Shown here piece after piece: positions 1 through 7,309 of a stretch of DNA of 7,675 nucleotides. Position numbers and translations under genes: made by a program. The stretch is taken from positions 1-7,675 of the forward strand of contig CACZYN010000088.1 of assembly GCA_902785445.1 (NCBI GenBank), written 5' to 3'. The notes under the pieces are model-generated. The model did not search any database, was not told where the DNA came from, and was given only the letters and a program-made list of their open reading frames with translations. Within the stretch, counting starts at the first letter, position 1, and the number at the start of each line of letters is the position of its first letter. The DNA is from an uncultured Anaerovibrio sp. Its GTDB lineage: Bacteria; Bacillota; Negativicutes; Selenomonadales; Selenomonadaceae.

Positions 1-10
1 AATCTTTTTT

Positions 11-48
11 AAACAAATCCCTTGCAAAAAAATGCAAGGGATTTGTTT
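11..48. terminator. Perfect 16-bp hairpin, probable terminator of an upstream gene
   Basis: Bases 11-26 pair perfectly with 33-48 around an A6 loop. The core arms are CCCTTGCA and TGCAAGGG, and the right side ends in a T-rich stretch (TTTGTTTGT), which fits a rho-independent terminator for a plus-strand gene lying left of the window. There is no uninterrupted T run, so it could instead be an attenuator or processing hairpin in the leader of the peptide gene that starts at 134. Confidence 0.6.
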
Positions 49-99
49 GTAATACATCCTTTCCTAATCCGTATGTAAGGACAGAAAACAAAAAACAAC

Positions 100-125
100 A
101 TGGGCACAGCCCATAGAGAAAGGAG
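100..125 (+). promoter_or_regulatory. Leader hairpin plus strong ribosome binding site of the peptide gene
   Basis: ATGGGC (100-105) and GCCCAT (109-114) form a perfect 6-bp stem with an ACA loop, ending a few bases before the Shine-Dalgarno AAAGGAG (119-125). The start codon at 134 lies 8 bases after the SD. The hairpin may protect the mRNA 5' end or tune translation; this is inference. A 9-codon reading frame (100-129) also covers the hairpin and SD, but it has no ribosome binding site of its own. Confidence 0.5.
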
Positions 126-133
126 ATAATATT

Positions 134-319
134 ATGAACAAGAAAGTTGAACTCAAAGTCGTAGAATTAAATCAGGTGGCAGGCGGCCGTCCAAGAATTC
201 ACCTTCATGGCCCACGCCGTAAGCCTTTCCAGCTTATCAGAGATATTATTGATATAATTAGAGATATCTCTCAACCTAAGAAAGATGCTCCACAGCAGGA
301 TCCAAAGAAAGCTGCATAA
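134..319 (+). CDS. Double-glycine leader peptide (putative bacteriocin or peptide pheromone precursor)
   Basis: This 61-residue precursor matches the double-glycine leader consensus recognised by C39-peptidase ABC exporters: L7, E11, L12, V15, G17 and G18 occupy positions -12, -8, -7, -4, -2 and -1 from the cleavage point. Cleavage after G18 would release a 43-residue core with no cysteine and a net positive charge. The core has three visible parts: a Pro/Arg/His-rich start (19-31), a regular amphipathic stretch built from repeated R/D-I-I units (32-46), and a Lys/Pro/Gln tail (47-61). The start is fixed by a strong SD at 119-125. No exporter, modification enzyme or immunity gene is recognisable in the window. 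An unmodified class II-type bacteriocin or a signalling peptide are both possible. The leader call is firm; the activity is inferred. Confidence 0.75.
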   Translation: MNKKVELKVVELNQVAGGRPRIHLHGPRRKPFQLIRDIIDIIRDISQPKKDAPQQDPKKAA

Positions 320-371
320 AAAAACAGTCCATTCTTCTAAGGGGATTTAGAGAAGGACTATCATAGGCCCG

Positions 372-427
372 AAAAACTGCCACATGGCAAACTGCAAAAC
401 CAGCAGTTTAGCTATGTGGCAGTTTTT
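372..427. terminator. Long near-perfect hairpin, bidirectional terminator
   Basis: Bases 372-395 pair with 403-427, with one bulged A (410), one G-T pair and a 7-base loop. The arms begin with A5 (372-376) and end with T5 (423-427), so a transcript from either strand finishes the hairpin in a U run. It sits between the peptide gene (+) and the convergent exported-protein gene (-) and can end both transcripts. A weaker imperfect inverted repeat lies at about 327-361. Confidence 0.75.
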
Positions 428-473
428 GGATGGGCATAATTACTGATTATTCGTAAATTAATTTTTCACAATA

Positions 474-525
474 TGTGGATAACTATGAAAATTTCAGTGG
501 ATAACCCTACGAACCCTGTGGATAA
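474..525 (-). other. Cluster of three DnaA-box-like 9-mers
   Basis: On the minus strand, TTATCCACA occurs exactly at 474-482 and 517-525, and TTATCCACT (one mismatch) occurs at 496-504. All have the same orientation, with 22- and 21-bp start-to-start spacing, about two helical turns. An AT-rich stretch (about 436-474) flanks them. TTATCCACA is the classical high-affinity DnaA box. No dnaA, dnaN or plasmid replication gene is visible, so this may be an outlying origin part, a DnaA-titration site or a DnaA-regulated element. The boxes lie just beyond the stop codon of the minus-strand gene ending at 527. Confidence 0.6.
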
Positions 526-526
526 T

Positions 527-901
527 TTAGAAATTCTTGCCAAGAATAAACCACAGGCGATCACGGCTCCAGGCATCATTGCTCATAACAGATGGCGTGC
601 CGATACGACGGGCATAGTCAAGACGGGCGAACCAGTCATTTTCCCGATTAAAGGTTATGGTAACGCAGTTCCAATGTTCCAAGTGCCCCCTAATCGCCTG
701 ATGCCTCACCCTGAGGATAAGCCCGGACGCCTCTGGCGCCGCCCCATCCTTGGAATCAAGAACAGGCAGGTCAGCAGCATGAACAACTGGCATAAGACTA
801 AAGGCCCATGCCATCAGCCAGACACCAATGCCAGCAATTAACCGCTTTTTTCTGCTGAAACGTCCATAAGTGGTGGAGCAAGTATGAACATCAAAGCGCA
901 T
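527..901 (-). CDS. Small exported protein of unknown function
   Basis: This 124-residue protein matches no family I recognise. The ATG at 901-899 is chosen because GGGAGG (915-910) stands 8 bases upstream; an in-frame TTG two codons earlier is less likely. The N-terminus is a long signal peptide: a basic stretch (RKKR, about residues 19-22), a hydrophobic core with several Trp, Ala and Leu, and an A-x-A-like end (VVHAA) near residue 43. The mature part is about 80 residues, rich in aromatic residues and Arg, has a single Cys, and ends GKNF. It is divergent from the sensor kinase gene and convergent with the peptide gene. It could be immunity-related or an envelope protein, but nothing in the sequence shows this. 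The opposite strand is also open for a similar length, but lacks an SD and recognisable protein features. Confidence 0.65.
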   Translation of the reverse strand: MRFDVHTCSTTYGRFSRKKRLIAGIGVWLMAWAFSLMPVVHAADLPVLDSKDGAAPEASGLILRVRHQAIRGHLEHWNCVTITFNRENDWFARLDYARRIGTPSVMSNDAWSRDRLWFILGKNF

Positions 902-1132
902 AAACAATTCCTCCCATTTAGCTTTTCATATAATAAGTAAATAACATTTAACTGGATTTAACGCCTACATTTTTTCACGGGAAATAGTTGTTGCCTAGCA
1001 CTTTTTGCATTTTTGCATAGGTAATTTTTCCTATTTTTCTTATGTAAATATGGGAAAGAAATTGTTGTGCTGTAAGTAGGATTTTTTGCCATGAATAAAG
1101 AATAATACCCATGGTATCAGTCTTACTTATGA
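902..1132. promoter_or_regulatory. Divergent intergenic region with a tandem repeat and an operator-like palindrome
   Basis: This AT-rich region separates the minus-strand exported-protein gene from the plus-strand kinase gene and should carry both promoters, though I see no -35/-10 pair good enough to call. The 8-mer TTTTGCAT is repeated exactly in tandem at 1003-1018. An interrupted palindrome, ATACC-CAT-GGTAT, lies at 1105-1117, 16 bases before the kinase ATG. Either could be a regulator site; no regulator is encoded nearby. Confidence 0.35.
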
Positions 1133-4100
1133 ATGATTTATTCCTGCGGGGGGGTGCAGAAATTGCGATACATTAAATCATTGTTTTGCCTGCTGGCAGC
1201 CTTGGCTTGCCTTTTAGGAGCATTTGAATTCATATCGAATATGACCGTTGAGGCCAATGATGAAAAGATTGTCCGGGTGGGTTATTATGAGGAAGATGGC
1301 TTCCAGATGGGGGCCGACGACAACAAGGTTAAAAGAGGCTATTCCTATGATTACCTGCAGCGCCTGAAAATGTTAAACTCCTGGAAATATGAGTATGTAT
1401 ATGGTACTTATGGGGAGCTGTATGAAAAGCTGCTGAAGGGGGAAATTGACCTGCTACCAGGCCTGGCCCACACCCCAGACCGGGAATCCATCATCAGCTA
1501 TCCCGGCCAGCCTATGGGCTCAATCCAGTATTTGTTTTTCAAGCGTTCAACCACTGACGATATTACTTCTGCACCAAGTTCCTTTAGCGGCAAAAAAATT
1601 GGAGCCCTTACCGGGGCCCAGTACAAGGTGGCGGAGAAATTCCTCTATGACCATAATATTCAGGCCCAGCTCATCCAGTACTCCGATATTAAGGAACGGG
1701 ACGAGGCCCTGAAAAAAGGCGATATTGATGTAATGATTGCTGAAGGATATAACTCCTTCCAAAAAATGGGTTTTGAGAATTGCCAGGAGGCTGGCACATC
1801 GGATTACTATCTGGTAGTGAATAAGGCCCGTCCGGATATTTTGGCCGAACTTGACCAAGCCCAGCACAGGCTGTATCACGAAAATCCGTATTTTATCTCA
1901 GACCTGACCAAAAAGTGGTTTAGCCGCTCCTCCTTTACCACCACCTTATCCCAGGTGGAGCGCAAATGGCTGGCCGAACATAGTACCTTTACGGTAGGCT
2001 ATCTGGAGGATTACCTCCCTTATTCCGCCACAGACAGTGACGGAAATGTTACCGGTTTGGTCAAGGATATCATGCCGGAAATCTTTAAGTCCTTAAATTT
2101 CACCAAAATAAAAATAAGCTACAAGGGCTATGCCAATATTACCGAACTCAATGAAGCTCTGCATAACCATGAGGTCGATGTTATATTCCCGGTGGTATCC
2201 AATTACTGGATTACTGAGATACACGACGTTGTGCCAAGTATACCGGCAGTAAGTTCCTATTTTAACGTCCTGTATACCGGGGAATACCCTGACCTGGCCA
2301 AGGCCAAAGTGGCAGTTTCCAAGCGCAACGGCATCATGGATGATTACCGGATAGTATATTATCCCAACAGTGAGTTCACTTACTACAACAATGCCTACGA
2401 CTGCCTGGATGCTGTTTTGCAGGGCAAGGCCGATGCTGTATTTGTCAGTGATCTGAGAACGGAATATCTCCTGCGGAGCCGGGAACAGTACAAGGATTTA
2501 CATACGGCCCAGCTGCTAAATGAAGGTGCACTGGGCTTTGCCGGACTGCAGGAAAATATCGAAGGCATGCAGGTTTTGGATCATGGGCTAAGTCTGATAG
2601 ATAAGGATTTTGCCCTGTCAAGGGCCTACAACTATATGCCGAAAAATGAAATTACCACCATGGACTTTTTCCGGAAGCACTTGTGGATTCCTGTAGGCGG
2701 TTTAAGTCTGCTCTTCCTGTTGATACTGTTCTTTGTGATAAGGGAAAGCAGAAAAAAGGGCGAATTCCTGCGGACTACGGAGTCACAACGGCAGCAGCTG
2801 GCGGATCAGGTGGAAGAGATTTCCTTATTAAATGAAGAGCTTTCGGCCATGAATCAGGAGCTGCAATCCCGGGAAGCCCTCTTGGAGGAGCTGTCCCAGG
2901 AAAAGGATTTGCAACTGGCCAAGACCAAGATTTTAAATCAAGAACTGCAGGATCAGCACTTGGAGCTGAAAGAGGCCCGGGCCGCGGCGGATAAGGCCAA
3001 TGACGCCAAGACCGCCTTCTTGTTTAACATGAGCCATGATATCCGGACGCCGCTGAATGCTATAATTGGCTTCACGGAGCTGGAGGACCGCATGTCAGAG
3101 AATGAGGCCAAGCATAAGGAATACCGGAAGAAAATTAAAATGGCCAGCCATCAGCTGCTGGATATTTTGAATAACGTGCTGGAAATGTCCCGCATTGAAA
3201 GCAAAAAGATCGTCATTGAAGAAGAACTGACGGATGCGGTGGAGCTGTTTAATTCCTGTCTGGCTATCTTTGAGGGGGAAATGCGCAACAAGCATTTGGC
3301 CCTGTCCAGCTCCTGCGAAATAGAGGATCATTTCCTCTACATTGACCGGACCCATGTGTCGGAAGTAATGATGAACATCATCAGCAATTCGGTGAAATAT
3401 ACCCCGGATGGCGGCAGTATTTTTGTGGGAGTTAAGGAGCTGCCCGGGGAAAAGACCGGGGAATGCACCATTGAATTTACCGTGCGGGATACAGGCATTG
3501 GCATGTCCCAAGAGTTTGTAGAAAAAATATTTGAACAATTCTCCAGGGCTCGCACAACCTCCCAAAGCGGTATTCAGGGGACGGGACTTGGTATGGCCAT
3601 CGTCAAGAACATGATTGACATAATGGGGGGTACCATTACCGTCAACAGTAAGCTGGGTGAAGGAACTGAAATAATCTTCAAGCTGCCGCACCGGATTGGG
3701 GAGGCTCCTACCGAAGCGGAGGATGGCCAGATGCAGGGGGATATTCTGGACTTCAGCGGCCGAAGAATTCTCATGGCGGAGGACAACGAATTCAACGCGG
3801 AAATTGCCACCACCTTGCTGGAGGACAGTGGCTTTGCCGTGGACCGTGTCCGGGACGGCTTGGAATGCCTGGATATGCTGGAAAAGCATGCGGCAGATTA
3901 TTATGATATTATTCTCATGGATGTGCAGATGCCGAACTTAAACGGCTACGATACTACCCAGAGGATACGGGCCATGGCGGATCCGGCCAAGGCCAATATT
4001 CCGATTGTGGCCATGACGGCCAACGCCTTCAAGGAAGATCAGCAGAAGGCTTTGGATATGGGTATGAACGGTCATCTGGCCAAGCCGATTGATATAAGCA

Positions 4101-4156
4101 AGGTCTTTGGCACCTTAAAGGATATTCTGGGCAAGGACGAAGAGGACCAGAGTTGA
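1133..4156 (+). CDS. Hybrid sensor histidine kinase with two periplasmic solute-binding domains
   Basis: This membrane sensor kinase has a fused receiver (1007 residues from the first ATG). In order it has: a signal/anchor helix (about 14-36); two SBP_bac_3-like periplasmic domains (about 43-265 and 275-505); a transmembrane helix (517-536); a coiled coil (about 540-630); HisKA with phospho-acceptor H635 in SHDIRTPLN; HATPase with N752, the DTGIG box at 786-790 and GTGLG at 816-820; and a receiver (877-1000) with E883/D884, phospho-acceptor D930 and K984. All catalytic residues are present. There is no Hpt or DNA-binding domain, so a partner must lie elsewhere. The architecture is EvgS/BvgS-like, and the ligand is unknown. 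The start is uncertain: ATG 1133 lacks an SD, while GTG 1154 and TTG 1163 are in frame, and TTG 1163 follows a G7 tract that could serve as a weak SD. It is the first gene of an operon with the gene at 4168. Confidence 0.92.
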   Translation: MIYSCGGVQKLRYIKSLFCLLAALACLLGAFEFISNMTVEANDEKIVRVGYYEEDGFQMGADDNKVKRGYSYDYLQRLKMLNSWKYEYVYGTYGELYEKLLKGEIDLLPGLAHTPDRESIISYPGQPMGSIQYLFFKRSTTDDITSAPSSFSGKKIGALTGAQYKVAEKFLYDHNIQAQLIQYSDIKERDEALKKGDIDVMIAEGYNSFQKMGFENCQEAGTSDYYLVVNKARPDILAELDQAQHRLYHENPYFISDLTKKWFSRSSFTTTLSQVERKWLAEHSTFTVGYLEDYLPYSATDSDGNVTGLVKDIMPEIFKSLNFTKIKISYKGYANITELNEALHNHEVDVIFPVVSNYWITEIHDVVPSIPAVSSYFNVLYTGEYPDLAKAKVAVSKRNGIMDDYRIVYYPNSEFTYYNNAYDCLDAVLQGKADAVFVSDLRTEYLLRSREQYKDLHTAQLLNEGALGFAGLQENIEGMQVLDHGLSLIDKDFALSRAYNYMPKNEITTMDFFRKHLWIPVGGLSLLFLLILFFVIRESRKKGEFLRTTESQRQQLADQVEEISLLNEELSAMNQELQSREALLEELSQEKDLQLAKTKILNQELQDQHLELKEARAAADKANDAKTAFLFNMSHDIRTPLNAIIGFTELEDRMSENEAKHKEYRKKIKMASHQLLDILNNVLEMSRIESKKIVIEEELTDAVELFNSCLAIFEGEMRNKHLALSSSCEIEDHFLYIDRTHVSEVMMNIISNSVKYTPDGGSIFVGVKELPGEKTGECTIEFTVRDTGIGMSQEFVEKIFEQFSRARTTSQSGIQGTGLGMAIVKNMIDIMGGTITVNSKLGEGTEIIFKLPHRIGEAPTEAEDGQMQGDILDFSGRRILMAEDNEFNAEIATTLLEDSGFAVDRVRDGLECLDMLEKHAADYYDIILMDVQMPNLNGYDTTQRIRAMADPAKANIPIVAMTANAFKEDQQKALDMGMNGHLAKPIDISKVFGTLKDILGKDEEDQS

Positions 4157-4167
4157 GGAGGCAGTTT

Positions 4168-4758
4168 ATGAAGAGTTTGTTAAGATGGGCCGGTGTGCTG
4201 GGCTTGTGTGGATTATTGCAGCTTTCCTTGGTGGCTGGGGTTGCCGCCAAGGGGGTGGATACTGGTGTGGAAGAGGCCTTTAAGGCCCAGGTGAGCCAAA
4301 GGATTGGTCAGGGGAAAAAGGTGTATTTTGCCGCCCCGATGTTCAGCCAGGCGGATAAGGATTTTAATCTGGCCATGGTGAACATACTGGAGGAGGCCGG
4401 CTATCAGGTATTTCTGCCGCAACGGGACGGCCTGGAAGCTGCTCTGCTGGTGGGCAAAACCGAAGAGGAGCTGACCAAGATGATTTTTGAGCTGGACGCC
4501 CAGCAGGTAAAAAAGGCGGATATTGTCTTTATGAATATCGACGGGCGGGTGCCGGACGAAGGGGCCGCCGTGGAGCTGGGCATGGCCTACATGTTGAGCA
4601 AGCGGTGTTATGGCTTTAAGACCGATACCCACTCCGTGGAACAGGGCATGGACATGAACCCAATGATCAGCGGCTGTATGATTAAGCTGTTTAAGAACTT
4701 TGACGGCAATAAGCTGAAAGAGGAAGTTCGGGAATATTTGAGAAAGAATGCGCTGTAG
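4168..4758 (+). CDS. Exported nucleoside 2-deoxyribosyltransferase-like protein
   Basis: This 196-residue protein belongs to the nucleoside 2-deoxyribosyltransferase family, whose members exchange bases on deoxynucleosides or hydrolyse N-glycosidic bonds. Family signatures are visible: YFAAPMF with Y53, D110 ahead of KKADIVFMNID (115-125), PDEG (129-132), and VELGMA with E136 as the expected catalytic nucleophile, then N164 in NPMISG. ATG 4168 is chosen because GAGGAGG (4155-4161) lies 6 bases upstream; an in-frame TTG at 4153 would overlap the kinase stop and has no SD. Unusually, residues 1-27 form a signal peptide (K and R, hydrophobic core, VAA end, no lipobox cysteine), predicting a periplasmic enzyme, whereas classical family members are cytoplasmic. 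It lies 11 bp after the kinase stop, so the two are co-transcribed. Whether it acts on extracellular nucleosides or only binds them is not known. Confidence 0.85.
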   Translation: MKSLLRWAGVLGLCGLLQLSLVAGVAAKGVDTGVEEAFKAQVSQRIGQGKKVYFAAPMFSQADKDFNLAMVNILEEAGYQVFLPQRDGLEAALLVGKTEEELTKMIFELDAQQVKKADIVFMNIDGRVPDEGAAVELGMAYMLSKRCYGFKTDTHSVEQGMDMNPMISGCMIKLFKNFDGNKLKEEVREYLRKNAL

Positions 4759-4765
4759 ATAAAGC

Positions 4766-4793
4766 AAGACCCCAGCAGTGCTGGGGTCTTTTT
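4766..4793. terminator. Rho-independent terminator of the kinase operon
   Basis: An 11-bp perfect stem (AAGACCCCAGC paired with GCTGGGGTCTT, 4766-4776 and 4780-4790) has a 3-base loop and ends in a T5 run (4789-4793). It starts 8 bases after the stop codon of the deoxyribosyltransferase-like gene. On the minus strand the hairpin follows the autotransporter stop by about 30 bases, with a weaker T-rich tail, so it may serve the convergent gene too. Confidence 0.9.
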
Positions 4794-4819
4794 ATGTCTA
4801 TTTTTATAAGCCCTTTCTT

Positions 4820-7252
4820 TTAAAAATGGAACTTTGCCGAAATTCCGCCGGTGAGCCCCCGCTTTTTCCCAGCAAAGCCGCTAAGATTCAGATCAAGGGT
4901 AACATTACTCTTTTCGCCAGGCCGGAAGGTGGCACCGATTTCGCCCCGGACACTGGTGCCGCCGATATCAGCACCCCGGATGGCCACACCGTCAGCTAAG
5001 CCCGCTGCTCTGCCGCAGAATTCGTGTTCCAGGGCAATACCGCCATAATAATTAATCTTATCATTCTTTTTTACGGTATAGCGGGTACCGAGGCGAAGGA
5101 CGCTGGATTCCACTGCATCAAGGTCGTAGTGTCCTCCGGCATCAAAGGATACACTGCCCCGGTGGTTGTAGAAATACTTGGCATAAATATCCCAGGTATC
5201 GGTATTGGTTAACTTTAATTCCTTACCTACACCAATATGGGCGCCCCAATATGGTGCATTGGTATTATAGCTATAAGGTACACCATTTACATCACGGAGT
5301 ACATTGGTGGCATCATCATGAATCGAACCGGCTCTGAGACTCCCCTCTACATAAAAGCCGTTATTCTTCTGCCACTTGCCTAAGATACCGCCACCAGTAT
5401 AGCGGGTGGAGCCGTCGCCTCTTTCATCACCATTAAAGGTGGAATAGTTACCAGTACCATATTCAAAGAAGGCTCCGTACTCTGTGGTGGACAGTTTCTT
5501 TTCGTTTTTATGGCCCAATGCCAAAATAGCATTCCATGTATGAGTCTTTACATGGGAACCGGTTTCCACATTCATGGAACCGCCACCCATATTAGCATAG
5601 GTGGCCATACCGTCAGTGCCTGTATTCCCTGCCATAGCCAGCCCTTCCGTAGCAGCACCAACGAAATCGTTACCAGCAGAGAGAGCTGCCATACCAACCT
5701 CAGCTCCCATAACGGTGTTATGGGTCTGCTCCTGTACAGTCATTTTCTCTGCGGTTGTATCGGTGGTGAAAATCAGGGCATCCATGGTGCCATCATCATT
5801 GCTATCCACCAGTGAAGCCTTGCCTTCACCCTGCAAGGTGGAGCCCACCTTGTACTTGGTGCCGGTGATGGCTCCCACACTATCGCCGAAATTAGATACC
5901 AAGGTCATGGTTTTGTTGGCTTCCAGCTCCTTGATATTGGTGAAATTAATATTGGAGGTATCTACATCCGCACCAGCGAAGGTAATATTGGTCGGACGGG
6001 TCATCAGAGGTGTCCCCGGTGTATTCTCGTCGCCACCTGTCCATGCCACATTGCCAAAGGTCAGCTTGGTGGCCTGATTTGCTGTAGCAGTGTATTTAAT
6101 AGCATTGGAGTCTGTCTTATAGCTGCCGTTAATTCTTCCATTAACAGTTACACCATCCACTGGGCTGTAGCCATAGGAAATATTTTTGGTTTTTTCTGCT
6201 ATCTCACCCAAAGTATTATTAGCGGTAAGCAGCGTTGTGGAACTGTTTGCGGCAATGTCTGCCGGATTGCTAAAGGTCAAGCCGTCCATATTTACGGCAG
6301 CATTTGAATAATCATAGCCTGTTCCACTGGCATCCCGTGGTGTCCCCCATGCCATTGTGCCGAAGGTGATGGTATTGACAAAATCGGCCACGTTATAGGT
6401 AATGGACTTATTGCTGTTGGCGATGGTCACGGTATGGGTATTATTATAGGCCAAGCCAACGCCGTTCACGGTGCTGGTCTTGGCTGTACTTTTTACCACT
6501 TGGCCTGTCGCTGGAATTACCGCCGCAGCAGCAGTGGAATATTTCAGTGTCATATTGGCAAAATCATTGGCTGTATTGGAAGCAAGCAAAGTCATAGTGC
6601 CTGGGGCAGTATGATTGGCCAAAGCCGTGGCCGATGTAATATCCAAAGTATCACAGTTGCTGAAGCTAGTGGCACTAAGCACTGGACTGGTTTCACTCCA
6701 AGTCAAGGTGGAAGGCAGCTCAATGGTGGCAAAATTATATACGCCTTGTGCTGTGCTGGCACCGGAAAGAATCAGCTTGTTGCCGGTTTTTTTATCAACA
6801 CAACTGCTAGATCCATAGCCACCATAAACGTAATTGCCAATCGTGGCATTATGCAGGGTAACGGTATTATTTATTGCTGAACCCGTTTGTGTTGCACCGC
6901 CATAAACATGATTATCTACCGTTCCCCCGTTCACTGTTACGCTATTACCAGTAGCTGACCCACTATCTAACACTCTACCGCCATAGGCACATTCATTTAC
7001 TTTGCCAGTGACAATAACATGATTATCAGAAACTTGGCTTCCATTATTTGAGTTTCCGCCATAAACGTAATCCTTAACCTCTCCGGAAACAGTAACATGA
7101 TTTCCGCTGACAGAACTATCATCGCTATACCCGCCATTTACACGGTAGCGTACAGTTCCCGCCACGGTAATTTCATTATTATTGACGCCGCCCGTAATAC
7201 TGGCACCGGCATCAGAACCACCACTACCAGTGACCGACCCGCCGCTTTCCAC
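4820..7252 (-). CDS. Autotransporter (type V secretion) adhesin-like protein, 5' end disrupted
   Basis: This is an outer-membrane autotransporter. The longest start-to-stop frame (GTG 7252, 810 residues) lacks a signal peptide and an SD, so the start is not natural; the frame stays open to an amber codon at 7309-7307. The passenger begins with five Gly/Asn/Val-rich repeats of about 26 residues ending in (V/A)YGG or VNGG (24-145), then three degenerate repeats of about 100-120 residues (from about 175, 292 and 395) sharing patterns such as ITFGxxAW and TTLLTANN. A roughly 300-residue C-terminal beta-barrel (about 505-810) alternates aromatic strands and ends with Phe (AKFHF), as barrel proteins recognised by the BAM complex do. 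The proper N-terminus, with signal peptide, is still readable upstream but is cut off by a nonsense codon and a frameshift. As it stands the product could not be exported, so it is probably a pseudogene or an OFF-state gene. Confidence 0.85.
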   Translation of the reverse strand: MESGGSVTGSGGSDAGASITGGVNNNEITVAGTVRYRVNGGYSDDSSVSGNHVTVSGEVKDYVYGGNSNNGSQVSDNHVIVTGKVNECAYGGRVLDSGSATGNSVTVNGGTVDNHVYGGATQTGSAINNTVTLHNATIGNYVYGGYGSSSCVDKKTGNKLILSGASTAQGVYNFATIELPSTLTWSETSPVLSATSFSNCDTLDITSATALANHTAPGTMTLLASNTANDFANMTLKYSTAAAAVIPATGQVVKSTAKTSTVNGVGLAYNNTHTVTIANSNKSITYNVADFVNTITFGTMAWGTPRDASGTGYDYSNAAVNMDGLTFSNPADIAANSSTTLLTANNTLGEIAEKTKNISYGYSPVDGVTVNGRINGSYKTDSNAIKYTATANQATKLTFGNVAWTGGDENTPGTPLMTRPTNITFAGADVDTSNINFTNIKELEANKTMTLVSNFGDSVGAITGTKYKVGSTLQGEGKASLVDSNDDGTMDALIFTTDTTAEKMTVQEQTHNTVMGAEVGMAALSAGNDFVGAATEGLAMAGNTGTDGMATYANMGGGSMNVETGSHVKTHTWNAILALGHKNEKKLSTTEYGAFFEYGTGNYSTFNGDERGDGSTRYTGGGILGKWQKNNGFYVEGSLRAGSIHDDATNVLRDVNGVPYSYNTNAPYWGAHIGVGKELKLTNTDTWDIYAKYFYNHRGSVSFDAGGHYDLDAVESSVLRLGTRYTVKKNDKINYYGGIALEHEFCGRAAGLADGVAIRGADIGGTSVRGEIGATFRPGEKSNVTLDLNLSGFAGKKRGLTGGISAKFHF
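6818..7183 (-). repeat. Tandem 26-residue passenger repeats
   Basis: Five consecutive units end in GG pairs at residues 40-41, 65-66, 91-92, 118-119 and 144-145 of the frame from 7252 (periods 25, 26, 27, 26). The consensus is roughly N-x-V-T-V-x-G-x-V-x-x-x-V-Y-G-G followed by a Gly/Ser/Asn turn. This is the pattern of a parallel beta-helix passenger, where each repeat would form one or two coils. The DNA repeats are diverged rather than identical. Confidence 0.75.
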
Positions 7253-7309
7253 GATAATGGTATTGCCATCGCCGGAACAGCTGATATAATTTTTGCTCTC
7301 TCCGTCCTA

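Noticed and set aside
100..129. Nine-codon upstream reading frame before the double-glycine peptide gene
   Set aside because: Its ATG is the arm of a hairpin and has no SD. Regulation by translation of this frame cannot be supported.
260..271. Perfect 12-bp palindrome AGAGATATCTCT inside the peptide gene
   Set aside because: Explained by the repeated R-D-I codon pattern; no reason to call it an operator.
384..446. 20-codon frame across the long hairpin
   Set aside because: No SD, and the frame is formed by the arms of the terminator structure.
473..841. Plus-strand open frame opposite the small exported-protein gene
   Set aside because: No SD, it begins inside the DnaA-box cluster, and has no signal peptide or recognisable motif. 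The minus-strand frame has a strong SD and a signal peptide.
3095..3889. Long minus-strand open frame opposite the kinase catalytic region
   Set aside because: It lies entirely across well-conserved HisKA, HATPase and receiver motifs on the plus strand and has no family features; a coding shadow.
4213..4767. Minus-strand open frame opposite the deoxyribosyltransferase-like gene
   Set aside because: The plus strand carries clear family motifs, an SD and a terminator. This frame runs through the operon terminator and is not protein-like.
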